In this document: positions 24,281 through 35,780 of the stretch, one piece after another
Numbering within the stretch: the first letter of the stretch is position 1
Layout of the letters: every line of letters begins with the position of its first letter
From: Capsicum annuum
Taxonomy: Eukaryota; Streptophyta; Magnoliopsida; Solanales; Solanaceae
NCBI RefSeq assembly: GCF_002878395.1
Contig: NC_061121.1
Location: 13,730,594 to 13,794,593 of the forward strand
Direction: 5' to 3'
DNA: 64,000 bases
Notes under the pieces: generated by a model
What the model was told of the DNA's origin: nothing
Seen by the model: the letters and a program-made list of their open reading frames with translations, nothing else
Databases searched by the model: none
Translations under genes and position numbers: made by a program

Positions 24281-27004
24281 GTAGGTTTCTTTGGTGTATT
24301 AGTACAAGAGCTAAGTATTTGTGGAGTCCTGCGGATCGGTGCGGAGATGTCCGTAACCTATCTTCGCGAGGCTATAGTGATATTTTAAGAAATTTACTTC
24401 ATGACTCCTTATCGTGTGTCTGCATCCTTATGAACCTTGAACATGTTCTTTGACTCTATTCTACCCCCAAAAGACGATACGATATTGTCAACAGATGCGG
24501 ATAAGACTCCAATATGGGTTTCTAGAATTTCAGTGCTATATCGAACTAGAGAGTCAGAGATGGATATCGAAGATCTTCAGCGGTAGCTAAAAAGGATTTG
24601 GGTTGAGTCTCCATCAGACTGTCAGAGTATGGTATGGTTTTTTGGGCCATGGTGACCACTCTGGATTATGAGGGGTAATATCTCGAAGTGTTTTAGATTT
24701 TTGGTTTGGTTGTGTTATGATGAGACACTCGTTTAGAGAATACCTCTGGTTTGAGAGAAGTGATCAGCTAGAGTTATCATGTGTTCCCCGCCAGCCTAGA
24801 GTTCCTAAAATAGGTTATGGTATAGAAAGTTTGGACATAAATTTACAGATTTCTCTCAGCGTGAGTTGACCATCCATTTGGGTTTAGTTTGTGTTATCTC
24901 AATATTGATGCTTCAGGAAATGCTATGACTATAGAGAGACCAACTACTAGTCTAGGGAGTATCCTTGGCATGAATTCTAGTTATTCAGCTCATTTAAATC
25001 AGCTCGTGATATTGTGGCATCTTTAGTTATAGGTGGTGCATTTGATGCCTCAGTTTATGATTCAGTCAGTCGATCCGATTTAGACCCATTCAAATTTTAT
25101 TTTCCCTACGCCCGTTAGTCATGTGACTGCAAATGTTGCCAAGATTGGTGCGTTTTTACTTCTTATATTTATCTCTTATTATGTATATTGGGCTTCTCAT
25201 ACCCATTGATAATTGTATGCCTTGATGAATTTATATCTGTCATTATGTGCCTTATTGTTGAATTCATGATTATATTACTACTCCGTGGTTTATTTCTTTT
25301 AGTAGTGGATGTAGTAGATCTATATTGATGTTTTTTCCTTAGGAATGTGGTTTTGGGTTCGAGTCCTATTTATATTGGCACATTAGTCTTGTTGTGGCTC
25401 TTGAGTGGTACATAATATTGATGTTTATTTTGGTACCACCTATCGAGTATATTGATTTTGATATTGTTGTTACTATTGCTACCACTGCATGAGGTTACTG
25501 ATATTACTTGATATTATCACTTGATGTTGTTACTTTATAATTGATTCTTGCTGGGTAGCTGTATAGACTAGTGTTATCTAGTTAGATTCTCATTTTCTTA
25601 TGTTATTATTTGGTGGCTTGAGTACATATAGCCCAATTTGATGATTTCTTTCCCCTAGCATGGCGAGGTTGATTGTGTTCCCTCTTGGTTAGTTGTATTA
25701 GATTGATTCGGGGATGTATTGTGATACTGAAAAGCAAGTTAATCTTTTATGGCTCTATCATCACCCTAGAGTTGAAAATGTAGTTGCATTGCCTATTATT
25801 GTGTCTGAGATCCTTAGACTTTCCTTCTGGGTTGCGAAGGTCTTCACCTTGGCTATTCTTTTAGATCTGTGAGATTGACCAGTTTGAGGTCCGCTCTTCA
25901 TTTGTGGCTATTTCTTTGTCCGATAGCGATTTGATATTGATGTTGAGATGTCATGGATTCATCTCATAGGTAAGTTGGTTCACTCTCTTGTGATGGATTA
26001 CCTTGTTGTTAGTGTAGAGATTAGATACTCTTTTACTGTTGTGATATGGTTTTGTCTAGAAAAGATGAAAGATAGAGGCAGGTGGCTTTTCCTGTAATCG
26101 CTTCTAAAGTTAGGAAATTAGAAACTCTTTAGCTTGAGTTATTGGTACTCTGGTGGTTGTCTCAACTTTGACCTTGGCTTTGAGATTATTATTTCTTCTT
26201 TGATGATGTGGTTCTTGGGTGGATTCAGGAAATTCCTATTTCAGTATTTGTTTGGCCTAGTAAGGCTTGGGGGAATGATTCTCCTCGATGATATGTGTTT
26301 AGGGCTATTTCTTTGCCTAGATGGGTTATCGTATTGGTTCAGTTTTGACTTGACGCTTTGGAATGGTGACTGAGAAGTATGATAAATTTGGATTATTAGT
26401 GCCTACCCATTCTTAGTTTTGTTTAGATATTTGAGATATAGCGATTCAGCCTTTGTATTAAGATTTCATCTTGGTGTTGTAGAGCTTGCGTGGAGCTTCT
26501 ATTTTAGAGTTGTCTTCGTTCAGATTTCATTTATAGGCTGGTTGATCCTACTTTGTGGTTGTCTATTCGGTCTTCTTGACATCGGTTGGATTATAGTTGA
26601 TAAGTGTTCAGATGATTGCTCATGGGCCCCATATTGGTTATATTAGTTTTGACCTCGAGATTTAATTTTCTTTAGGAATTTTGGATGATTTACTCAATGA
26701 GAGTAATATACTTGAGTTGGTATCAATGGGTTGTGGTTTAGATTTGCGTGCATCAATATTTTCAATTTAGTTGGAGGCCATTTAGCGGTTGAAGTTGAGG
26801 TTTAGTTGTTTGGGAAGTAAAGTGAGATTGCAGGTTGAAAAAGGGATACCTGTGGTGAAATCCCTTGCAAGTGTTCTCTCCTTGTGGAGGTTACCTGGGA
26901 AGTCATTCTTGGAGCATGTGGCCCAGTACCTCATCATTTTGAGCCTTTAAGATTCTTTCTATCCGTTGACTTTCGGGGATGAAAGTCCTTTTAGTAGTGG
27001 ATAT
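24281..27004 (+). other. E3 internal region without recognisable coding
   Basis: About 2.7 kb. The leader near 24400-24600 could be remnant gag sequence, but no gag core, zinc knuckle, protease, RT or integrase motif is seen in any frame. Frames at 26134-26373 and 26419-26646 are short, hydrophobic and unrecognised. Just before the 3' LTR the text resembles the usual polypurine-tract region but is poorly purine-rich. Confidence 0.6.
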
Positions 27005-28653
27005 TGTAATAACCCTTCAGGTCATTTTCCATATTTATGCTTATCTTCACCGTTTGTGCTTCTCCATAGCTGCCCCAAGTCATTTATGACTTACTGGGAC
27101 TGAGGGTACGATTACCGGGCAGTTCGTTTGGTTTTTAGAGTGAACTCCCTGTTTAGAAGTCTTCGTTGGTTTCAAATGGCCACCGATCAAAAACTTCAGC
27201 GAAATGTTCTCGGATGAAAATTTCAACTACGCCAGCATATCCGAAATATCCATTTTAGTCTAGGTAGACCTTTGGTTTGGGTCCCAATGCACCCAAGCTC
27301 ATTTCGACCTATTAGTCGAAAAGTCATAAAATCGAAACTATATATGTGGGCCCTAATTTTTGCCTAAACTACATTGTATGGAAGTTTTGATGGTTCCAAT
27401 GGATTTGAATTTTGGTTTACACTCAAATTTCACTATTGGATCATATATTTTGGGTCCCGGATGAGTTCCGAGGGTCAAAAATAAATTTTTGACTTTGCTG
27501 ACGCAGGGTACCGCATCTGTTCGCTGAAGGGGTCTATAAATAGACCCAAGGTCGCGATTTTGGGGATTTTTCTTTCACATTTGAGAACCTAAAACCCTAA
27601 ATGGGTATGATAACTTGAAATTTAGTCTTGTGGGTGTCTAGGGAGCTTGGTAAACATCTTTTATCATGATTATCATCCGGATTAAGGTAAGATTTCATCA
27701 CTTTATTGGTGAATTTCATTGTTCTTGACCCAAAACCCCAATTTAGATTAGGGCTTGATTTAGCCCCAAACTTTATTTTTTTGCACCCATCAATTGAGGG
27801 TTATGCTTCCTTGGTGATAGATGAGCATTGGGTTGACCTCGAAAATGCGTTTTTCGTATGTGGGACCCACTTGGGCTTTTTGGTGTCATTTTTGGACCCA
27901 AAGCACAATAGTGTTATATGGGTATCATTAGACTCGTATTAATAAGTAGATTATATTTTTGATAGTGTGATGACATTTTGGGGATTGTGAAGTGAACACG
28001 AGCATGTGGTGCTTGAAGTGTGATTTTGCGGTTTAGCTCTGATGTAGGCTTCTGTCTACTCTTCTTCATAGATGATGTATGATATATATTGCGTGTGAAT
28101 ATAAATGTTAAGATTGATATTGGGTAGAATGACTTAGTATTGAATATACATATAAGTTTGGAGATTAGAAAGGGTTTTGGACCCGTAGGTTGAATTACTT
28201 AATACCCTTGTAGAATCCTATTGCCTTCTCCCTAGTTTGGGTAAATTTGTACAATGACTATGATATAATGCTATGATCGGAATATGATTTTAACATTTGA
28301 AGCATGATTTGTATATTTAGCCTTATTGGGCTAATATGATAGTTTTGGAACCGTAAGTTTGGTAGAGTTGACTTGAGTACCCTTGTATCTAGTCGAAGTT
28401 ACTATCTCAGGCGTTAATATGGCTTGCTTGACATCTAGAGGATGAACTAGATACCTTAGCCTAGTTTGGAGCATATTATGACTAATTATGAAAATTATGA
28501 ATTAGAAGTGGGATCATCCGACTCACTTAGGCCAAGATTTGTGTTAGCCCTTGTGAGCTTAGTTGCGGATAGTAGACCTAGTTGAGACTAATGAGCCTTA
28601 TTTATATAGTGAATTGATAAATTGTGATGATTTTCGTTGGATTATGATTAGTG

Positions 28654-29235
28654 GCCCATAGAGATGCAGTTTTCTCTTTATTATGATATTTGGCTCATAG
28701 AGATGCATTTTCCTCTTAATTATGATATTTTGCCCATAGAGATGCATTTTTCTCTTTATTATGATATTTGGCCCATAGACATGCATTTTTCTCTTAATTA
28801 TGATATTTTGTTCATAGAGATGCATTTTCCTCTTTATTATGATATTTGACCCATAAAGATGCATTTTCTTCTTAATTATGATATTTTGCCCATAGAGATG
28901 CATTTTCCTCTTTATTATGATATTTTGTCCATAGAGATGCATTTTCCTCTTAATTATGATATTAAACCCATAGAGATACATTTTCCTCTTTATTATGATA
29001 TTTGGCCCATATAGATGAATTTTCTCATGATATTTTACCCATAGAGATGCATTTTCCTCTGAATTATGATATTTGGCCCATAGAGATGCATTTTTCTCTT
29101 AATTATGATATTTTACCTATAGAGATGCATTTTCCTCTTAGTTATGATATTTGACCCATAGAGATGAATTTCCTCTTTGTTATGATTATTGAGCTTACAG
29201 AGACGATTTTCCTCTTGGTCATGATGCAAAACCTA
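28654..29235 (+). repeat. 39-bp tandem array, 15 units (3' LTR)
   Basis: Same unit as 21148-21535 but 15 units by eye, one of them (near 29008) shortened to 32 bp. The minus-strand frame 28598-28981 is the repeat read in frame and is not a gene. Confidence 0.9.
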
Positions 29236-30229
29236 TAGATATGAGATGTCTAATAGAGGCGATATGTTTATTGATATTATGCCTCCTAGATGTGAGATGC
29301 CTCCTATATGTGAGATGATTATAGATATGCTACGGTTTATAAATATGATTATTGATATGAGTCCCGGATATGTATATGGGCCTAAGACCATGATTATGAT
29401 GTTGTGATTATTCTGGATAAATTAATGGGCCAAGGGCAATGTTATGGTACTGATTAAATATCCAAGAAGTGTTTATCATTGTGAATGTTGTGATTGCGGT
29501 TTATGAATATGAATATGTATATGTTTGTATACATATCTCTCCGGTATGGGACTGAGGAAGATGCGGTATGATGCTTATTATTCCATTGATTGAATACTGG
29601 TGATGGCATGCATAGATTTGGTACGTTCATGATTATTTACCATTATAAATGGTGTGATTATTGCCGAAATATGATCTTATGGTTTTTCTTCTTGTTAGAC
29701 GGTTAAGCTATGTGGTAACTAGTTGTCTATTAGCTAACTATTGCACTTGATGGCCAGGAAACTAATGTATTAGTTAATGAATCTTGCTTTGTTGGAACAT
29801 GGTAGCTAATGATGGTCAGTTAATGAATGATGTCATTTAATAAAAGATGGTTAGGCGACAAGTAGTAATGTGTTGTCTAGTAATGATTAACAAAAATAGG
29901 ATAAATAGTTGATAATAATGAATGGTAGATAAATGATGGTTTTGGTCTAATGATGAACCTAGACTAGATGTTAGATGTTGACTATTAAATGAATAGTGGT
30001 TAGTTGTTATCCCGTGAATAAGGATTATGTGAAGGATAATGTATAGGCTAATAACTAGAGGTTATGTGATGACTAGCGAACTAGCGGTTTAATAATAATA
30101 AATGTTAGTTAGCTAATAATGAGTAATTGGGATGTATTGATAAGATAGATATCTTTACGGTTATGAGTATATCGGCTTGCATCTGTGCACCTATTATATG
30201 CCTATATTTATGTGTCGAGAGTTCTGATG

Positions 30230-30575
30230 ATACATTGATACTCGGTAAGGCCGGAGGATATTATGATGATATTGATACCCGGTTTGAGTCCGGAGGATAC
30301 TATTGAGATGATATTGATACCCGACAAGGTCAAAGGATATTATGATGATATTGATACCCAGTTGGAGTCCGAAGAATACTATTGAGATGATATTGATACC
30401 CGACAAGGCCGGAGGATATTATGATGATATTAATACTCGGTTCGAGTCCGGAGGATACTATTGAGATGATATTGATACCCGGCAAGGCCGGAGGATATTG
30501 TGATAATATTGATACCCGGTTCGAGTTCGAAGGATACTATTGAGATGATATTAATACCTGGTGAGGCCGGAGGTT
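30230..30575 (+). repeat. Alternating two-word array, 9 half-units (3' LTR)
   Basis: Same alternating AAGGCCGGAGGATATT / TTCGAGTCCGGAGGATAC structure as 22537-22880 with the same number of half-units. Confidence 0.85.
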
Positions 30576-31909
30576 GATGACAATCATAATGGTCCTGATG
30601 AGGACAGTTATGATGCATTGCGATATTGATGGTATATTTTGCATTCATTTCTACATGTGCATCGCCTATCACCAGTATGCACCTATGTCTATCATCCGAT
30701 ATGGGACGGTTGCATAGTTATGGGCGAATAATATGTCTTGTGTTATTGTTTATTTATTGAACCTTCCGAGTCTGGGGCGGTGGGGGTACGCATAGGCTCT
30801 GCTAGGTATTTAGTTGTCCAGAGTAGCCGTTTATTTACGATGTTATTGATATTGTTATTATCATGGTTATGATCATTATTATGGCTAGATTATGATAGAT
30901 TGGTCATGGATACGGTATTGGGATTGAGGTATGTCTTCGGCCTTTGCTATCTTATTGCATTATTGTGCACGATTATTGTATGTCTAGCCATATGGATTAG
31001 AATTTCTGAGTATGTTGGTATTAAATCCTGAGAGTATTATAATGAGGTTTAAAATAAGAACATGGCGATGTAGGTTATGTTTGAGATGACCTCCTATTTA
31101 TATGTATTATATATATATCTAGCTATATGAAGTCATCGTACTATCGGATATCCCTTTCTTCGTTGTTCATATTGTATAGTCGTTCCTTCGCCCTGTATAT
31201 TATAATATATCTTTCTTTCGCTCTTTATCTGTATATTGACCTGGGATATACGGTATAGCTTTGGCATGTACTGAATGTAGCTGGAATAAAATAGTTCACC
31301 TTGATACTTCCTTAGCCTTATTATGTTAGACTCTTGGACATGAATAGGATAGTTGTCCCTTGTTATTCTCATTGACTTATTACATGATTTATGGACTCTT
31401 GGTTGTAGATTCCATTCTATTTATATGTTGTATATATCTACTTTATCTTTGGAGCTCAGTTGGCAGTTGCCTACTGAGTACCATTTGTTTGGTACTCATA
31501 TTACACCTCTGCAGCCTGCAGATCATAGTACGAGTTATCACCGTTGATGTGTGCATCGTGTGGAGTAGACCTGATTCAGAGACTTAGAGTGAGCTCTTGA
31601 CGTTTGGAGTATTACTTATCTCTCTCCTATGTATTAGACTAGCCTCTAAGTTGTATTCAGAGGTAAGTTGAATCAGTGTATTTCTCCTTGATATATCACC
31701 TTTGTACTCTTATTATGTTTAGAAGTTCTTGTACTGATACCACCAGGTTTTGAGATTCATCTATGTATTGATCTTTATCATATATATTCCGCATTCTTTT
31801 TCTTGTGTTATTGAGTAGTCCGTTACTAGCCGTTCTAGACTACAGGTTGGTTTGCCTACTGGTAGGTTATGGTAGGCGCCATCATGACCTGAAAAGTTGG
31901 GTCGTGACA

Positions 31910-32870
31910 AATACCTTCAGGAAGCACGACTCAGTTTGGGTGTTCGTGGATAGATTTACAAAATTTGCCCATTTCATACCAGTTCGAGTTATTATACCAT
32001 GAAACAATTAGCAAAATTTATCTTCAGGAGATAGTTTGGCTTCATGGTGTGCCAGTTTTAATAATTTCTGATCGAGGTGCACAGTTCACTGCTAAGTTCT
32101 GGAAATCTTTTCTGAAATCCTTGGGTTTGTAAGAGGAGTTAAGTACAACCTTTTATGCGCAGACAGACGGACTGTCTGAACAAGTCATTCAAATCTTGGA
32201 GTACATGCTTAAAGCTTGAGCAGTTGATTTTGGTGGCCAGTAGGATGACCAGTTGTCTTTGGCAGAGTTTACTTATAATAATAGCCATCAGTTGAGTATT
32301 CAAATAACACCATATGAGGCTTAATATGGTCGCAAGTGCCATTCACCAATTGTCTGGTTTCAACCTGGGGAAGCTCGGTTATTAGATCCAGATTTAGTTC
32401 AGCAAGCATTGGAGAAGGTTGCAGTGATACGGGACCAACTTAAGATGTCAAAAAGTAGATAGAAGTCCTATGCAGATAAGAGGGTTTGAGATTTGGAGTT
32501 CGTAAAAGAGGAAAAAGTCTTTTTAAAAGTTTCTTCCATGAAAGGAATTATGAGATTTGGCCAGAAAGGTAAGCTAAGTCCTAGATACATTGGTCCTTAT
32601 GAGATTTTGGACTAAATTAGATTAGTGGCATATAGGCTTGCTTTACTTCCAAGATTGTCTGCAGTTCATCCTGTGTTTCACGTGTCTATACTTAGACAAT
32701 GTGTTTGTGATGATAGTCATAAGATCCAGCTAGAGGATATAGAGCTTAATGAGAGGAGTAGGGTAGTCAACTCTTTTCTTTTTGAAGAAAACTGTCAAAA
32801 CTGATAGGAGAATTTTGAGAGCTTATGACGTAAAAAGGAAGCTTGGTAAAGATTAACTACTAGGTATTGA
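31910..32870 (+). pseudogene. E0 integrase core and C-terminus (decayed)
   Basis: Resumes directly after E3 with RKHDSVWVFVDRFTKFAHFI (first catalytic Asp), then IISDRGAQFTAKFWKSF (second Asp), TDGLSEQVIQ (Glu), SLAEFTYNNSH, and the C-terminal LSPRYIGPYEILD and VHPVFHVSILRQC blocks. Stops occur near 32000, 32130, 32217 and 32240 and in the C-terminal part. The likely chromodomain region after 32700 is too decayed to identify. Confidence 0.85.
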
Positions 32871-32930
32871 GATTTCTTCTATCTTTTGCTTAAATTATAC
32901 ATAATGGTAACGTTCTTTTCTAAAAAAAAT

Positions 32931-34480
32931 TGTTATGTAATATTGGACAGAATCTATAGTTGGAGATGTCATGGGTATGTTGTTTGATACTGACGAGAAG
33001 GAATAGGTATTGATTAATATTGATTAGTTAGTGAAAAAAATAAAGAAGAAGAAGAAATAGAGCATATAACGATCAAAACCGTTTCCTCCAAAATGTTTGT
33101 TTTAATTTTTTGTTGCCATCACTTTAAAGAAACATCAAATAGGGAATATTCATGATGAGGCAATGATGGGTTAGTGATGAGAGAAATTATTGGTTTTGGT
33201 AACGATTCTTAATGTAGAAATATAAATAGTGATATTATTGACATTAAGGGTTAGAAATCATTGGCCAGTATTTTGAAATTTCTGTTTTGGCAGCTTTCCC
33301 TTATTAGATTATCCTTAATTCATGATTTAAGGTGTGAGATATTAAGGGTTAGATTCAAGTATGAACTTTAGGAAGATTGGGACATGACCCCGGATATCAC
33401 AATTGATATCGTTATTTAATATTTTTGCATAGATTGATCCCATTAGAGACTATTTGATTGTGCTACGGAATGCAAGGTTGGGGAAATTTTCATTAGCGAG
33501 GTAACTGAGACTTTAGGCTTTGATGCTTGCTTTTCAAACCTTCTTTAAAAAAAAATATTTTTCTGCCTAGTTCAGGTGTTGGGACAAGCGTGGGTTTGGT
33601 AGAATCGATGGTCTTTGACTAGTTGTGGATATGTATTTTGCAAAGTGTATTGAAGATTATTTAATGGTAATATGTGAGGTCACGTTAGGGTGTTGAATAT
33701 ATTTTATTCATTGACGTTATAGTCTCTAGCAGCATGAATAGCTGCCGTAATATGTTAGGGGCGTACTTATACTGTCGTAATATGTTAGGGCCTTATACAT
33801 GTTGTCGTAGTAGACTTTTAGGGTATTATATATGACAAGTGGTGAGAGTGGATTAAGTTGAGATACAAAGTGACTTTTTGAACTATTATTTGGATCATAT
33901 TGAGCATTACATTACAAGAGATATTGTGCGCATACTGTTTATGTATTTTATTGTACCTTGTATATTCTAAAATTTGTTACAGGGGTATTAAAGTAGCGAG
34001 TCGAGGATCTTACTGGGTTATATTTATATATAGCTCACTCCTTACTTGCATGTCTACATATACTGTTGTGGAAGAAGAGACTAGTGGCTGACAGTTTGTT
34101 CGTGTGGATTCCACTGCTGATGTGAGCCTTCGTATTGTTTGTGGAGGCTGTCATCTAGCTTTAGCTATTTTTAGATTATATTTCTTTTCATTGGGGTTGT
34201 ATGCCCAAAAATTGAACTTATGTAACTCTATTTAGATGCTCCATAGTCTTAGTTTGGGATTTGGGCTAGAAATTTATTATCTAAGCTATTGTTGTTTTCA
34301 TAAATCGTTATACCATATCCGATTGGATAATTACTTTTTGTTAATTATTTCATGTATTTTGAGTTGCATATGTTTTTATCTCAGTGTTTACAGGCATTGT
34401 GAATGTATGGGAAATTGGTTCTCCCGACCAGTAATGTTAGCAGGAACCAATCACGCCTAGGGGTTATTTTGGATATGACA
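32931..34480 (+). mobile_element. E0 3' LTR (copy B), left end uncertain
   Basis: Ends GGATATGACA at 34480 and matches positions 1-805 from about 33420 onward. The start is placed at TGTTATGTAATA because it is the first TG after the pol end, follows an A-rich tract and gives a TG...CA element; this could be wrong by several hundred bases. A stretch near 33360-33410 ending CCCCGGATATCACA could be an alternative LTR edge. No gene is seen. Confidence 0.45.
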
Positions 34481-35711
34481 TACAATATTTTTTATTGGCC
34501 TTGGAAATCTAATTGGAAACAATCTCCTTCCAAAGTGATCGTTGGTAGCTAGAAAAGCATTTTTGACACATGAAAACTTATAGAAAAGGGGAATCTAATT
34601 GACTTATAGGTGATTTTTTGTGCCAGCAAGAGGTAAGAAAGTAAGAAACAACAGTCATTTATTTCTTTACTGCAAGGTTACTGAAATATTATGGTAATTG
34701 TTTCTGTCTTTCGTGAGGAAAAATGGGTAATGCGCAGGTAGTAACAGGTAGAAGAAACGTCGGAAGGTTATCCAACCAGTATATGGTGGACTGTGGGGAA
34801 ATAAAGCAATGCTAGTTTCCTTGAAGACATTATGTGCTCTATACAGAATATCAAGACGAAGTGTCTTCTGTCTCTTCCTTTCTGGTGCAAAGAAAAGCTA
34901 AGACATAGTGTGTTTTGTCTTTTTTGGTGTAAAGAAATATATACGCGATGCAAAAGAATATTTTGAATCATTGTAAGATGAGCTTCTTAGTGTCGATGAA
35001 TACATATCAAGACAAGATGTCATTATTTTTTGTCTTTTCCTAAGCAATATAGTATAAGTTTCCAGACAGATTATATTAGACATTTGATTAACATGGGAGG
35101 TCACAGTTGCAGGCAGAATAAAGACAAAGAGACAAAAATAAGGAATGTACAGTGCAACTATTGTATAGATATATCTCAAGCAAATGGCAAACAAAAAGCA
35201 AATTTAAGGTTCCTTTTCGTTTCATAGGCGGATGTTTTTTTTATGGTGGCGGGAACTGTGGAAAAGCTAGGGAGTTCAATTTTTTGTTTGGATCAAGGCA
35301 TAGGGAACTAAAAGGAAAAAAATGATGCAAATGAAATATATACATTCATTGGTGCTTTTTATGTACAGAAACATTTCATTATCCACTCAAAGTTAAACTC
35401 AAATAGTAAGAGTGACTCAAAAGAGATCCTTAAAAATTGTGGTATCTTATGCTAAACCTATTTTGACTATGATGGGTCAATCCTAAAACTGTGGAAAGGT
35501 ACAGAAGATTTGGAGACAACCGGTAGGAGATGTAGAAGCAACAGAGCATGCAACAAGCAGTGACCACATGGAAAGAGAAATTTCCAAACACATACAGAAT
35601 CCCTCAATAAATTGTAAATCATTTTGCTGCTTGTCTACTTTTGGAGTACATATGACACCCCACTTGTAAGGATCAAGAAGATGAAATTCTTCTTAGGTTT
35701 TGATGTATTCG
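34481..35711. repeat. Segmental duplication, copy B part 1
   Basis: Matches 806-2680 of copy A without the hAT element: the empty hAT site reads AATAAGGAATGTA at about 35138-35150. It ends at the E6 insertion (TSD ATTCG 35707-35711). Confidence 0.85.
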
Positions 35712-35780
35712 TGTCACGACCCAAGGCTACCCCTAGTTTTGATGTATTCGTGTCACGACCCAAGGCTACCCCTAGTTGCG
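35703..35780. repeat. 39-bp direct duplication across E6 edge
   Basis: The segment TTTTGATGTATTCG plus the first 25 bases of the LTR (TGTCACGACCCAAGGC...) occurs twice in direct tandem, with LTR starts at 35712 and 35751. It therefore spans target flank, TSD and LTR terminus, and must have formed after E6 inserted. Confidence 0.9.

Larger units (their letters stand above)
19040..31909 (+). mobile_element. E3: giant non-autonomous LTR element (LARD-like)
   Basis: LTRs at 19040-24265 (5226 bp) and 27005-31909 (4905 bp) enclose only 2739 bp of internal sequence. They begin TGTAATGACCC / TGTAATAACCC and end GGGTCATGACA / GGGTCGTGACA. An initiator-Met primer-binding site follows the 5' LTR. No gag, RT, RNase H or integrase motif is found inside, so mobilisation would have needed proteins from elsewhere. 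It sits inside E0 integrase. The 5 bases before (GGTTC) and after (AATAC) do not match, so the TSD is lost or the flanks have changed. Confidence 0.85.
27005..31909 (+). repeat. E3 3' LTR
   Basis: 4905 bp, colinear with the 5' LTR, without the LINE and with a longer 39-bp array. TATA box at 27535-27542. It ends GGGTCGTGACA at 31909, after which E0 integrase resumes. Confidence 0.85.

Noticed and set aside
26134..26646. Hydrophobic ORFs in the E3 interior suggesting membrane proteins
   Set aside because: T-rich sequence yields Leu/Phe-rich frames by chance; there is no start context, no conservation evidence and no family match by eye.
6615..32870. Endogenous pararetrovirus
   Set aside because: Protease, RT, RNase H and integrase order and motifs are of Ty3/Gypsy type with an integrase present; no movement protein or pararetroviral coat motif is seen.
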